From the NCBI GenBank assembly GCA_945900785.1, contig CAMDJM010000025.1:1-59769 (forward strand): a stretch of DNA of 59,769 bases. The letters run 5' to 3'. Numbering within the stretch: position 1 is the stretch's first letter; each line of letters begins with the position of its first letter. The DNA comes from Akkermansia muciniphila. GTDB taxonomy: Bacteria > Verrucomicrobiota > Verrucomicrobiia > Verrucomicrobiales > V1-33. Made by a program: the position numbers and the translations under genes. This document shows positions 24,579 through 33,946 of this stretch, in pieces. The notes below the pieces were generated by a model. That model had not been told where the DNA came from. It made no database searches and saw only the letters and a program-made list of their open reading frames with translations.

Positions 24579-25985
24579 TTAGCGGTCGGTGCGCATGGCG
24601 CGGGCGGGGTCCATGCGGCCGACCAGCCAGGCGGGGGGCACGGCGGCGAGGGTGCAGAGGATGAAGGCGATGCCGCAAATGATGAGGTTATCGAGGAGGC
24701 GGGCGTTGGCGGGGATTTCGGTCAGGCCATAGATTTTGGGGTCGAAGATTTCCCAGTGGAATTGTTGGCTGATGAACTCCTTGATGTGATTCCGGTAATA
24801 CAGGAAGAGGGTGCCGAGGAGGTAGCCGCAAGTGACGCCAAGGCCGGCGACGATGAGGCCTTTGGTGACGAAGAGGCCGACGATTTGGGAGGTTTTGGCC
24901 CCGAGGGCGCGCATCATGCCGATCTCTTTGCGCTTTTGCACGGCCATGGTGATCATGGTGTTCATGATGCAGAAGGCGGCGACGACGGAGATGATGCCGA
25001 GGATGAGATACATGAGGCTGCGCTGGCTGGCGATGGTGTCGAAGAAGGTCTGATTCCGCTCCGTCCAGGTGCCGATGCTCCAGCCGGGGGGCAAGCCGGA
25101 TTGCAGGAGGTCCGCTTTGACCTGCCCGGCCTGGAAGGGGTCGGCGAGTTCGACGGTCAAAACGTCGATGCCGCTGCCGGTGCCGTTGAGCTGCTGGGCA
25201 TTGGCGAGGGAGATGAAGCCTGCGGATTGCTGGTTGAGCTTTTCATCATCAATGACGCCCTGGTAGGTGAGGGTGGGTGGGGCGGGGGGCTCGGGGGCGG
25301 GACTGGCAGCGTTGGCGGCGGGGGCTTTGGGTTGAGCGTCCAGTTGCTGCTGGTAGCGGCGGTATTCTGTGAGGAAGGAAGGGCCGAAGATGCTCAGGGT
25401 GGCGCCGCCAATGACGAGTTTTTCAGAGGAGTTCCGGCTCAGCTGGGTTTCCAGGCCTTTGGTGAGGATGATGGATTGACCGGTGAGGGTGAAGGTGCCC
25501 TGACCTTTCTCCGCGATGAGGCGGCTGAAGCGCTGGAGCTGGACCTGGTCCGTGGGGTCGATGCCGATGAGATAGGCCTGGGCTTCCGGCGGGGCGGGGG
25601 CGTCGCTGTCAGGAGACGGCTCCTGGCCGGCGGCAGGGGGCCGCTCGACGACGCTGGTGACGGTGACGATAGGAGAGACGGAGCGGACCTGGGGGTGCTG
25701 GCGGACGAGGTCAGCAACGGCTTTCCAGTCCACCGGCGCTACGGGCGGGGCGATGGGGTCGGCCAGGTCCAGGGGTTCATCCCGGGGTGGGGCGAGGACG
25801 AGCGCGGGTTCTGCCTTGAGGAGTTCTTCTTTGATTTTGATCTCAAAGCCACTGATCACCGCGATGACGACAAGGAGCACGCCGACGCCGAGGGCGACGC
25901 CAGCGATGGAGATGAGGGTGATGAGGGAGATATAGCGGCCGCGGGGTTTTAGATAGCGGAGGCCGATGAACCAGCTGAACTTCAT
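24579..25985 (-). CDS. LolC/LolE-like ABC transporter permease, paralog 2
   Basis: A 468-residue FtsX/MacB-type permease resembling the lipoprotein-releasing LolC/E proteins. ATG 25985 gives the family N-terminus MKFSWFIGLRYLKPRG; the open frame upstream is only read-through. Layout: first helix at residues ~25-50 (LISIAGVALGVGVLLVVIAV), a large periplasmic domain to about 330, then three C-terminal helices with the conserved KRKEIGMMRALGAKTSQIVGLF. LolCDE extracts outer-membrane lipoproteins from the inner membrane. It is 37 bases downstream of a same-length paralog. A LolD ATPase gene is not nearby. Confidence 0.9.
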   Translation of the reverse strand: MKFSWFIGLRYLKPRGRYISLITLISIAGVALGVGVLLVVIAVISGFEIKIKEELLKAEPALVLAPPRDEPLDLADPIAPPVAPVDWKAVADLVRQHPQVRSVSPIVTVTSVVERPPAAGQEPSPDSDAPAPPEAQAYLIGIDPTDQVQLQRFSRLIAEKGQGTFTLTGQSIILTKGLETQLSRNSSEKLVIGGATLSIFGPSFLTEYRRYQQQLDAQPKAPAANAASPAPEPPAPPTLTYQGVIDDEKLNQQSAGFISLANAQQLNGTGSGIDVLTVELADPFQAGQVKADLLQSGLPPGWSIGTWTERNQTFFDTIASQRSLMYLILGIISVVAAFCIMNTMITMAVQKRKEIGMMRALGAKTSQIVGLFVTKGLIVAGLGVTCGYLLGTLFLYYRNHIKEFISQQFHWEIFDPKIYGLTEIPANARLLDNLIICGIAFILCTLAAVPPAWLVGRMDPARAMRTDR

Positions 25986-26022
25986 ATGGGAGGGGAGAGG
26001 GAAAAAGGGGGATTGGGGAAGG

Positions 26023-27429
26023 CTAGCGGTCGCTGCGGAGGGCGCGGGCAGGGTCCATGCGGCCGACGATCCAGGCGGGCGGAACGGCGGCGAGGGTGCA
26101 GAGGATGAAAGCGGTGCCGCAGATGACGAGATTGTCCATGAGGCGGGGATCGGAGGGGATGAGATGGCGGCCGTAGAGCCGTTCGTCGAAGATTTCGACG
26201 TGCAGGGCGGTGCTGAGGAAGTCCTTGAGATCATTCCGCCAATGCAGGATGGCGCGGCCGAGGAGGTAGCCGGTGCCGGTGCCGATGCCGGCAACGATGA
26301 GGCCCTTGGCGAGGAAGAGACTGACGATTTGGGAGGTTTTGGCCCCGAGGGCGCGCATCATGCCGATCTCTTTGCGCTTTTGCACGGCCATGGTGATCAT
26401 GGTGTTCATGATGCAAAAGGCGGCGACGATGGAGATGAAACCGAGGACGAGATACATCATGCCGCGCTCGTTGGCGATGGCATTGAAGAAGCGTTTGTTG
26501 CGCTCCGTCCAGGTGGTGAGTTCCCAGTTAGGCGGGAGCTTCGGGGTAAGTTCGATTTTGACTTCCCCGGCGCGGAAGGAATCGGCCAGGGTAATAGTGA
26601 GGCCGTCAATGGATTTGCCGGTGCCGGCCAGTCTCTGGGCGTTTTTGAGGGAGATGAATCCGGTGTAGGGCTGGGTGGATTTGTCGTCATCAATCACGCC
26701 CTGGACGACGTATTCCGCCGGCAGGGGGAGATCGCGGTCCCTGGATTCCACAGCTTCGAGCTGTTGGGTATCTTTTTTGGCGCGCTGCTTTTCCTGATAG
26801 TATTGGCGGTATTCGCGGAGGAAGGCGGGGCCGAAGATGTTGGCAGAGCTGGTGCCGGGAATGAGCCCGCCGTCCTGGTTGAGGCGCCCGGCGAGGGAAC
26901 TGGTGAGGACGACGCTTTCCCCGGCGAGTTCGAAGGAGCCTTCGCCTTTTTCATCCATCAGGCGGTTCAGTCGCTCCATCTGCACGGTATCGGCGGGATC
27001 GACGCCGATGAGGATGCCCTGGGCTTCCGGCAGGGCAGGGGCTCCGGCTTTGATCGCGGTTTCCTCGTCAGCGGTGGGCTTGCGCTGGAGCACGCTGGTG
27101 ACGCTGACAATAGGGGAAACGGTGCGGACTTCCGGGTGTTGTTTCAGGGTGGTGGAAATACTGCGCCAGTCCGAGGGGAGGGTGGAAGCCGGCCCGGAGG
27201 CGGCGGCACCAGGGCTGGAGCTGGCGGGGAGGGGCTTGGCGGTGAGGGCGGGTTCGGCTTTGAGCAGGTCTTCCTTGATGAGTTTTTCAAAGCCGCTCAT
27301 GACGGAGATGACGACGATGAGGACGCCGACGCCGAGGGCGACGCCGGCGATGGAGATCAGCGTGATGACGGAAACGAAGGTGCCTTTGGGCCGGAGATAG
27401 CGCAGGGCGATGAACCAACTGAATTTCAT
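26023..27429 (-). CDS. LolC/LolE-like ABC transporter permease, paralog 1
   Basis: A 468-residue paralog of the next gene, with identical length, N-terminus (MKFSWFIALRYLRPKG), the C-terminal KRKEIGMMRALGAKTSQIVSLF, and the same ending pattern (VPPAWIVGRMDPARALRSDR). The periplasmic domains diverge much more than the membrane parts, as expected for the two halves of a LolC/LolE heterodimer. The tandem order and near-zero gap argue for a single transcript. The ATPase partner must be encoded elsewhere. Confidence 0.9.
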   Translation of the reverse strand: MKFSWFIALRYLRPKGTFVSVITLISIAGVALGVGVLIVVISVMSGFEKLIKEDLLKAEPALTAKPLPASSSPGAAASGPASTLPSDWRSISTTLKQHPEVRTVSPIVSVTSVLQRKPTADEETAIKAGAPALPEAQGILIGVDPADTVQMERLNRLMDEKGEGSFELAGESVVLTSSLAGRLNQDGGLIPGTSSANIFGPAFLREYRQYYQEKQRAKKDTQQLEAVESRDRDLPLPAEYVVQGVIDDDKSTQPYTGFISLKNAQRLAGTGKSIDGLTITLADSFRAGEVKIELTPKLPPNWELTTWTERNKRFFNAIANERGMMYLVLGFISIVAAFCIMNTMITMAVQKRKEIGMMRALGAKTSQIVSLFLAKGLIVAGIGTGTGYLLGRAILHWRNDLKDFLSTALHVEIFDERLYGRHLIPSDPRLMDNLVICGTAFILCTLAAVPPAWIVGRMDPARALRSDR

Positions 27430-27653
27430 GGGCGGGACTACGGCTGGAGTGGAGGAGCCGCAAGCGCTTCCCCGGTGGCCTGGCCGGGGCGGGCAGCAAT
27501 GGCATGAAGAGGGGCGCTTACCGGCGGCGGGAGACGGGTGCTTTTTCCCAAAATGCCGGCGGTCTGGAGACGTATTTCTGGGCGCAGGCCGGGGTGCGCC
27601 AGGGGGCTTGGGTTCCCTGCTTCAACCCCGTCCGGCTATCAGCTTCCCTTTTC

Positions 27654-28937
27654 ATGAAAATCGTCCATCTCACGCCCGGCACGGGGAATTTCCACTGCGG
27701 CTCCTGCCTGCGGGATAACCATTTGGTCAAAGCCCTGAGCCGGATGGGGCATGAGGTGACGATGGTGCCGCTCTATTTGCCCTTGGTGACCGATGATGAA
27801 CCGGCCAGCGGCGAGGCCCCGGTGCAGGTGGGGGGCATCAATTTGTATTTGCGCCAAAAGCTCTCGCTGCTGCGCTTTTTGCCCCGGGGGCTGTTCCGGG
27901 TTTTGGACCGGCCGGGGGTGCTTCGGGCGGCGGCGGACCGCGCCAGCATGACGAGCGCGAAGGAGCTGGGGGCGATGACGCTGGAGACGCTGCGCGGGCC
28001 AAAGGGAAAGCAGGCGGAGGATTGGCAGCGGCTGGTGGAGTGGATCGGCACGGAGGGGAAGCCGGATTTGATTTCGCTCTCGAATGGGCTGCTCAATGGC
28101 CTGGCCCCGGCGATCAAGGCGACCCTCGGAGTGCCGGTGCTGTGCTCGCTGCAGGGGGAGGATTCCTTTTTGGATACCCTGCCGGAGCCTTTCAAAACCC
28201 AGGCGTGGGAGGCCTTCCGGGCGAACAATGCCCCGGTGGAGCGGTATCTGGCCACGAGTGATTACTACCGGGGCGTCATGAAGGAACGCCTGCGCCTGGA
28301 GGACGCACGGATTGTTACCGTGAGGAATGGGATGGATTTCAGCGGGTATGCGCCCGCGGCCATACCGCCTGCGGTGCCGGTGATTGGGTATCTGGCGAGG
28401 CTCTGTTATGGAAAGGGGCTGCAGACCCTGGTGGAGGCTTTTGTAAGGCTGGCCCCGCGTCTGCCGGAGGCGCGGCTGGCGCTGGCGGGCACCACCACGG
28501 TGGCGGATGCGCCTTTCATCGCGGCCCAAAAGGAAACCCTGGCCCGGGCTGGGCTAACGGAGCGGGTGACCTGGCAGGAAAACCTGAGTTTCGGGGAAAA
28601 GGTGCAGCACCTGCAGCGGCTCAGCGTGTTGAGTGTGCCGGCGACTTATGGGGAGGCGTTCGGCCTATATGTGATCGAAGCCCTGGCCTGCGGGGTTCCG
28701 GTGGTGGAGCCGGATCATGCCGGCCTGACGGAAGTGGTGAACGCCACGGGCGGCGGGGTGTTATGCGCCCCGGATGATGCCGCCGCTCTGGCGGACGCGC
28801 TGGAGGCCCTGCTGCGGGATGAACCCCGGCGCCTGGCCCTGGCGGAGCACGGGCGGGCGAAGGTGCTGGAGGATTTCACCGCCGACCGCATGGCCCGGGA
28901 TTTCGCCGCCGTGGCCGCGCAGGTGCTCAACGGATAG
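27654..28937 (+). CDS. Glycosyltransferase family 4 (GT-B)
   Basis: A 427-residue retaining glycosyltransferase of the GT-B fold. ATG 27654 yields the typical start KIVHLTPGTGNFHCGSCLRDN. The upstream in-frame ATG (27504) adds 50 residues without similarity. The donor-binding C-terminal half has GYLARLCYGKGLQTLVEAF and the EX7E region GEAFGLYVIEALACGVPVV. Likely a cytoplasmic or membrane-associated step in glycan, glycolipid or exopolysaccharide synthesis; donor and acceptor are unknown. It stands alone, divergent from the Lol-like genes and convergent with the DUF1501 gene. Confidence 0.9.
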   Translation: MKIVHLTPGTGNFHCGSCLRDNHLVKALSRMGHEVTMVPLYLPLVTDDEPASGEAPVQVGGINLYLRQKLSLLRFLPRGLFRVLDRPGVLRAAADRASMTSAKELGAMTLETLRGPKGKQAEDWQRLVEWIGTEGKPDLISLSNGLLNGLAPAIKATLGVPVLCSLQGEDSFLDTLPEPFKTQAWEAFRANNAPVERYLATSDYYRGVMKERLRLEDARIVTVRNGMDFSGYAPAAIPPAVPVIGYLARLCYGKGLQTLVEAFVRLAPRLPEARLALAGTTTVADAPFIAAQKETLARAGLTERVTWQENLSFGEKVQHLQRLSVLSVPATYGEAFGLYVIEALACGVPVVEPDHAGLTEVVNATGGGVLCAPDDAAALADALEALLRDEPRRLALAEHGRAKVLEDFTADRMARDFAAVAAQVLNG

Positions 28938-28964
28938 GGGATCACCCTGCCACCGGAAACGATT

Positions 28965-28985
28965 TGTGGGGGGCGTGTGCTCCCC
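28965..28985. repeat. Solitary copy of a short motif from the island repeat
   Basis: GTGGGGGGCGTGTGCTCCCC matches motifs at 15262-15285, 19039-19064 and (inverted) 14998-15021, all with the form ACACG-GGGG-CGYGTGYGCTCCCC, and is again followed by a GATTG. It lies just after the glycosyltransferase gene. Confidence 0.45.
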
Positions 28986-29051
28986 TCGGATTGTGAGGCA
29001 TACCCGCAGCCCGCGAGTCCTTCCGTGGTCCAAATATTGATAGGGTGCAGA

Positions 29052-30437
29052 TCACGCCAGCACCGCCTTCACGATGCTGCCCTCGACATCGGTCAGGCGG
29101 TAATCGCGGCCGCCGTGATGGTAGGTCAGTTGCTCGTGATCCAGGCCGAGCAGGTGGAGCAGGGTGGCGTGGAAATCGTGGATAGTCAGGGGATTTTCCT
29201 CGGCCCGGTAGCCGAATTCATCGGTGCTGCCATAGGTGCCAGGCCGGACCCCGGCTCCAGCCATCCAGAGGGAAAAACCGAAGGGATTGTGGTCCCGGCC
29301 ATCGCTGCCCTGGGTGAAAGGCGTGCGGCCGAATTCGGTGGCGAAGACGACGAGGGTATCGTCCAGCAGCCCACGCTGGCGGAGGTCTTTGAGAAGGGCC
29401 GCGATGGGCTGGTCCACGGTCAGGGCGTTTTCGCCATGGTTGACTTTCAGGCCGCTATGACCATCCCAGCGGTCCTGGCCACGGGTCATGGGCATGGTGA
29501 GGGCGATGAAGCGGACGTCGCGCTCGGCGAGGCGGCGGGCCAGCAGGCATTGGCGGGCGTAGTCGCGGGTGTAGGCAAAGGGGGCCTCCAGTCCATAGGC
29601 CTGACGGGTGGCAGCACTTTCGCCTGACAAGTCCAGCAGGTCCGGCACGGCGGTTTGCAGGCGGGCGGCGAGTTCGTAGTTGGCGATGGCACCCTCAATG
29701 CTGGCGGGGTGGCCGAGTCGGGCGGAAAAGGTGCTGTCAGTCCGGTGCAGATGCCGCAGCAGGCGGGCCTGCTGCGGGGCCAGGCCTGGCAGGACATTAT
29801 CAAAAGCCGGGGCGGTTTTTTCCACAAAGCTGGCACTCCAGGCGGCGGGCAGGAATCCACTTTTGAAAATCTCCATGCCCCCGACCGGCAGCAGGCCGCC
29901 GTTCAGCACCACAAAGGCGGGCAGGTTTTGATTGGCCGAGCCGAGGGCATAGCTGATCCAGGATCCGGCGCTGGGCCGGCCAGCCACGCCCCAGCCGGTA
30001 TTCATCCAGAAATTTCCCACCGCATGGACTGGCGAGGGATTGGTCATGGAGCGCAGCAGGCAGATCTCATCCGCGCAGGTGGAGAGGTGGGGGAAGAGCC
30101 CACTCACCGTCAGACCGGTCTGCCCATATTGGGCAAAGCTCCACGGACTGGGCAGCACCGGACCATTGTTATCAAACTGGGTGGCTTCGATTTTCAGGGG
30201 AAAGGGTTTTCCGGCCAGCTCAGTCAGCCTAGGCTTGGGATCAAAGCTGTCCAGATGCGAGACCCCGCCATCCATGTAGAGCCAGATGACGCGCCGGGCG
30301 CGGGGGCGGAAGTGGGCGCTGGCCGGCGCGGGAGGGGTCTGGAGCGCCAGCCCGGCGAGACCGCCGATGCCGAGCGCGGCGCGCTGCAGAAAGGTGCGCC
30401 GGGACCAGGGTGGGAAGGATGTCGTGTTAGTGGACAT
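29052..30437 (-). CDS. DUF1501 domain-containing protein, second copy
   Basis: A 461-residue DUF1501 protein with Tat signal (SRRTFLQRAALGIGGLAGLAL). ATG 30437 is chosen because it precedes the Tat motif and overlaps the stop region of the upstream gene by 11 bases. Landmarks are YMDGGVSHLDSFDPKP, ATEFGRTPFTQGSDGRDHN and FHATLLHLLGLDHEQL. It is clearly diverged from the 6948-8390 paralog. It forms a two-gene unit with the DUF1549/DUF1553 gene upstream. Probable periplasmic hydrolase-fold protein; activity unproven. Confidence 0.9.
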   Translation of the reverse strand: MSTNTTSFPPWSRRTFLQRAALGIGGLAGLALQTPPAPASAHFRPRARRVIWLYMDGGVSHLDSFDPKPRLTELAGKPFPLKIEATQFDNNGPVLPSPWSFAQYGQTGLTVSGLFPHLSTCADEICLLRSMTNPSPVHAVGNFWMNTGWGVAGRPSAGSWISYALGSANQNLPAFVVLNGGLLPVGGMEIFKSGFLPAAWSASFVEKTAPAFDNVLPGLAPQQARLLRHLHRTDSTFSARLGHPASIEGAIANYELAARLQTAVPDLLDLSGESAATRQAYGLEAPFAYTRDYARQCLLARRLAERDVRFIALTMPMTRGQDRWDGHSGLKVNHGENALTVDQPIAALLKDLRQRGLLDDTLVVFATEFGRTPFTQGSDGRDHNPFGFSLWMAGAGVRPGTYGSTDEFGYRAEENPLTIHDFHATLLHLLGLDHEQLTYHHGGRDYRLTDVEGSIVKAVLA

Positions 30438-32889
30438 AGATGAATTCCTTTTGATTGAACAGGGATAACGCGATGAGTGCCCAGTCATCGGCTTGCGGAT
30501 CGTCCCCCAGCAGCGCGCGCAAGTCTGCTTTTTCCTCCCCGGTGGCGGGACGGCCCAAGGCCTGGAAATGCATCCGGCCCAGCCGCTCCTCCACCGGCCC
30601 CGGAGCCCCGCTTACCCGCACGCCCCATCGCCGGGCCTGATCGATGACAAAGGGATCATTCAGGAGCGCTAGGGCCTGGGCGGGGACATTGGTGATGTCC
30701 CGGTTGCCCTTGGTGGCCTGGGGCGGGGGGCGGTCGAAGATGGCGAGAAACCGTTGGGGAAAATTCCGCCGGCGTTCCAGATACAGACTGCGGCGGCATT
30801 GGCCATCGACCGGGCCATTCGGCGGCACCAGCTCGCCGATGATTTCATGCGGCACCGGGACCGGTGGTCCGCCAAGGGTAGGATCCAGGTTGTCACTTAC
30901 CGCCAGGATGCTATCGCGGATGGATTCTGCCCCGAGGCGGCGCAGGGGGAAAACGGAGAGCCACTTATTGTCAGGGTCAGAGGGCGGTGGGGGCAAAGCA
31001 GCCTGCCGCCAGAGGCGGGAGAGCAGCAGCTCGCGCAGCACGGCCTTGGTCCGGAGGTGGTGTTTTTCCTGGAACTGCCTGACCAGAAAATCCAGCGCGG
31101 CCGGGTGGCTGGGGGGAGTGCCGAGGTGGCCGAAATTATCCGTCGTGGCCACGATGCCGCGGCCGAAGACGTAGTGCCAGAGCCGGTTGATGTAGACGCG
31201 CAGGGTGAGGGGGTTATCCTTGGCCAGGATGGCCTCTGCCAGTTCCCGGCGTCCGCTTCCGGAGGCGGCAGGCTGGTGCAGGGCGGGGAAATAATCCAGA
31301 TAGCGGCGGGCGGCTTTTTGAGTGAGCGGCTTGTGGGGATCGCCCCGTTTCATCACCGCGACATCCCAGGCTTCTGTTTCACTGATGCCGAGAAAGCGCT
31401 CGGCGGCCGGGATCTTTGCCTCCAGGGTGGGGTCTCCGGGCCAGCGGGGGAAGGCGGGCAGGGGGTCCCATGCCGGCGCGGGCCAGGCGGGGCCATCCGT
31501 CAGCCAGACTGCGCGCAGGCCCAGCTGGGAGCTGGCCTTGTCTTCCACGCCCAGCACATCGCGGGAGGGCAGGGTTTTGCCGGTATGGAGTTCGATCACA
31601 CAACGCTGGCCCTTCCACCGGCCCACAGGAATGCGGTGCCAGCGCCAGGTGCCGGGGCTCTTGATCTCCACCTTCAGCGCCCCGTAAAGAGGCTCCTTGA
31701 TCAGCAGGTAGTTGTCGATGATCACCTGGATCATGCTCTCTTCTCCCGTGGCCAGAATATCGATGTAATTATGTTCAATAGTGAAGGCCGGCGAGCGCAG
31801 CCAGGCGGGCAGTTTCCGCGAGAGCAAGCCACTCCACAGCCCGGGCTGGACCCCGCGCGGGATGGCATTTTCCGGCGGAATGAAATCCACCGTCCCCTCC
31901 ACCAGCCAGCCAGCCGGCGGTTTTCCGGCAAAATCACCCAGCACCCTGACGCGTTGTCCCTCCGTGGCCGGCAAGGAGGGCAGGGGGCCCGGGGCGGGCG
32001 GGGAATGGCTCGCTTCAAAAGCGGAGCGGCTGGCCCGCAATTCATCCGCCACCGCCTGCAGGGCAGCGTCATTGGCCCAGGTGCGGCGGAGCGGACTCCC
32101 CGCGATCATCCCGTAGAGCGCGTAGTAGTCGCGCATGGAGACCGGATCCAGCTTGTGATCATGACAGCGGGCACAGGAAATCGTCAGGCCCTGGAAGGCT
32201 TTTCCCAGGGTGTCGATGGTATTTTCCATGCGCTCCGCCTCGTCCTGCGCCAGATCCACCGGACTATTCACCGCCTCCCCGAGGTGCCACCAGTTGGTCG
32301 CCAGCAGGGCTTCGTTCCGCTGCTCCACGAGGCGGGGCGGCAGGAGGTCTCCGCTGAGATGCTCGCGCAGAAATTGATCATAGGGCAGATCCGCATTCCA
32401 GGCCCGGACCAGGTAATCCCGGTAACGCCACGCCCCGGAAATCGGATAGTCATATTCGCTTCCTTTCCCATCCGCGTAACGCACCACATCCATCCAGTGC
32501 TGCGCCCAGGTTTCCCCGAAGTGCTGGGAGGCCAGCAAGCCATCCACCAGGCCCGCCAGTGCTGCATCCATCCCAGTCTTCGCCACTGCCTGCTCAAAGG
32601 CCAGCACCTGCTCCGGCTGCGGCGGCAGTCCCGTCAGCACAAAAAACGCCCGCCGGCACAGGTCTCCGGGCTCGGCATCCGGAGCTGGAGGCAAACCCTC
32701 AGCCTCCATTTTGGCCAGCAAAAAAGCATCCACCGCCGACCTCGGCCAAGCTTTGTCACGCACCTCCGGCACCGTCACCGCCGACACCGGCAGATACGCC
32801 CAATGCCCGGCCGGGTCCGGCCGCTCTGCCCGGCCCCAGCCCGCCATCAGGGAAGTGCCCATCAGGAGCAGAGCCATCCAAAATTTCAT
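30427..32889 (-). CDS. DUF1549/DUF1553 protein without N-terminal cytochrome domain
   Basis: An 820-residue exported protein. ATG 32889 precedes a signal peptide (FWMALLLMGTSLMAGWG); the longer frame upstream lacks homology. DUF1549 begins almost at once (SAVDAFLLAKMEAEGL, FVLTGLPPQPEQ), with the CARCHDHKLDP motif. A central domain of unclear fold follows, and DUF1553 forms the C-terminus (VYINRLWHYVFGRGIVATTDNFG). Unlike the 8397-11540 paralog it lacks the N-terminal CxxCH heme domain and the LamG-like insert. The last codons overlap the start of the DUF1501 gene by 11 bases, implying translational coupling. Confidence 0.9.
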   Translation of the reverse strand: MKFWMALLLMGTSLMAGWGRAERPDPAGHWAYLPVSAVTVPEVRDKAWPRSAVDAFLLAKMEAEGLPPAPDAEPGDLCRRAFFVLTGLPPQPEQVLAFEQAVAKTGMDAALAGLVDGLLASQHFGETWAQHWMDVVRYADGKGSEYDYPISGAWRYRDYLVRAWNADLPYDQFLREHLSGDLLPPRLVEQRNEALLATNWWHLGEAVNSPVDLAQDEAERMENTIDTLGKAFQGLTISCARCHDHKLDPVSMRDYYALYGMIAGSPLRRTWANDAALQAVADELRASRSAFEASHSPPAPGPLPSLPATEGQRVRVLGDFAGKPPAGWLVEGTVDFIPPENAIPRGVQPGLWSGLLSRKLPAWLRSPAFTIEHNYIDILATGEESMIQVIIDNYLLIKEPLYGALKVEIKSPGTWRWHRIPVGRWKGQRCVIELHTGKTLPSRDVLGVEDKASSQLGLRAVWLTDGPAWPAPAWDPLPAFPRWPGDPTLEAKIPAAERFLGISETEAWDVAVMKRGDPHKPLTQKAARRYLDYFPALHQPAASGSGRRELAEAILAKDNPLTLRVYINRLWHYVFGRGIVATTDNFGHLGTPPSHPAALDFLVRQFQEKHHLRTKAVLRELLLSRLWRQAALPPPPSDPDNKWLSVFPLRRLGAESIRDSILAVSDNLDPTLGGPPVPVPHEIIGELVPPNGPVDGQCRRSLYLERRRNFPQRFLAIFDRPPPQATKGNRDITNVPAQALALLNDPFVIDQARRWGVRVSGAPGPVEERLGRMHFQALGRPATGEEKADLRALLGDDPQADDWALIALSLFNQKEFIYVH

Positions 32890-33084
32890 GCCTATGAAAC
32901 AAGCCGAAGCCCGCAGCGCTTTCAAATAAAGCCGGGATTCCCCCGACAGCACGACGCTTCCAGCCCCTCCGCGATCCGGCCAAAAACTTATTTGTAATTT
33001 GACCAAATGGCGGAGTCGTGTCAGTATGCTCCGCCCGGGGATTTTCCGCGTTAACCTGGAGCAATACTTCATCCATCCAATCCA

Positions 33085-33648
33085 ATGAAAAAACTACTTC
33101 TGACGTGTCTCCTCTTCTCCTTCGCCTCATCGGCCCAGGCAGCTATCGTCTTTTATGATCTGGCGGGCACAGCGGGTCCCGGTCTCCTTCCCGGCAATGA
33201 ACCCGGCACCATCCTTGGCGGCACCGGCGGTGAAATCGGCGGGGGCATTTTTCTCGACACCGATACCAACATACTGACGCTCGGCGTCGGCTGGGGTTCC
33301 TCCCAGGGCTTTACGGACCTGTCCAACACTGCGAGCGCTTCCCACATCCACGGTCCGGTGAGCTCCGACTTTGGCGCTGGCTTCACGCAAACCTTTGGAA
33401 CCGCTTTCAACTTGGCCCGCTCCACCAACGCGGTCACCGGAGGAGTCTTCACCCCCAACACCGTCACCCTGTCTCCGGCGCAGGTGACAGCTCTGGACCA
33501 AGGGAAATTCTATATCAATATCCACACCACCGGCGTAAACAGCGGCGGGGAACTGCGCGGCTTCATCGTTCCCGTGCCGGAACCGACGTCGGCCGTGCTT
33601 GGCCTCGCGTCCCTCGGGGCACTGACCCTGCGCCGCCGCCGCGCCTAA
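33085..33648 (+). CDS. CHRD domain protein with PEP-CTERM sorting signal
   Basis: A 187-residue secreted protein. Signal peptide at residues 1-19 (LLLTCLLFSFASSAQA). The body is a CHRD domain, with SHIHGPVSSDFG and the closing FYINIHTTGVNSGGELRGFIVPV. The C-terminus is a PEP-CTERM signal: VPEPTSAVLG, a hydrophobic helix, then RRRR. Such proteins are processed by exosortase and held at the cell surface or exopolysaccharide. The exosortase is not in this window. A strong terminator follows. Confidence 0.93.
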   Translation: MKKLLLTCLLFSFASSAQAAIVFYDLAGTAGPGLLPGNEPGTILGGTGGEIGGGIFLDTDTNILTLGVGWGSSQGFTDLSNTASASHIHGPVSSDFGAGFTQTFGTAFNLARSTNAVTGGVFTPNTVTLSPAQVTALDQGKFYINIHTTGVNSGGELRGFIVPVPEPTSAVLGLASLGALTLRRRRA

Positions 33649-33676
33649 TCTCCATTGCGGGATTTTGAACTCCAGC

Positions 33677-33713
33677 AAACCCGCCCCGGCCCTGCTGTCG
33701 GGGCGGGTTTTTG
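33677..33713 (+). terminator. Rho-independent terminator after the PEP-CTERM gene
   Basis: AACCCGCCCCG pairs with CGGGGCGGGTT around an 11-base loop and is followed by a T-run. The near-symmetrical flanks (AAA before, TTTTT after) may let it also serve the S4-like gene coming from the other side. Confidence 0.85.
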
Positions 33714-33726
33714 TCTTCCAGGAGGG

Positions 33727-33930
33727 TCAGCCGATCCGCACCGCGTGCTTTTTATCGAGATGCAGCACCTCGCCGGTGGTGAGGGTCAGTTCGGCTTTGG
33801 GATCGGTGAGGATGCTGTCGTTCAGCCGGATTGACTTGCCTTCGACGAGGCGGCGGAGGCGGCGGCGATTGGGCAAGTCTCCGGTTGAGTGGAGCGGTTT
33901 CGCCGCAAGGTTGGGTTCGTTAAACCTCAT
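33727..33930 (-). CDS. Small S4-like RNA-binding domain protein
   Basis: A 67-residue protein from ATG 33930. The segment RLRRLVEGKSIRLNDSILTDP and the closing GEVLHLDKKHAVRIG follow the S4-domain pattern seen at the C-terminus of tyrosyl-tRNA synthetase (loop I-NG-x-x-V-x-DP ... L-x-x-GK+x-x-RI). It lacks any other domain. It is divergent from sufT with only 16 bases between the start codons, so the two share a promoter region. A role in RNA binding is likely by family, but no partner is known. Confidence 0.6.
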   Translation of the reverse strand: MRFNEPNLAAKPLHSTGDLPNRRRLRRLVEGKSIRLNDSILTDPKAELTLTTGEVLHLDKKHAVRIG

Positions 33931-33946
33931 TGTCCCTACCCCACTT

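Noticed and set aside
23217..27507. Two long plus-strand frames (23217-25952 and 25966-27507) opposite the MFS and Lol-like genes
   Set aside because: They are glycine/aspartate-rich low-complexity shadows of GC-rich genes on the minus strand, with no domain signal.
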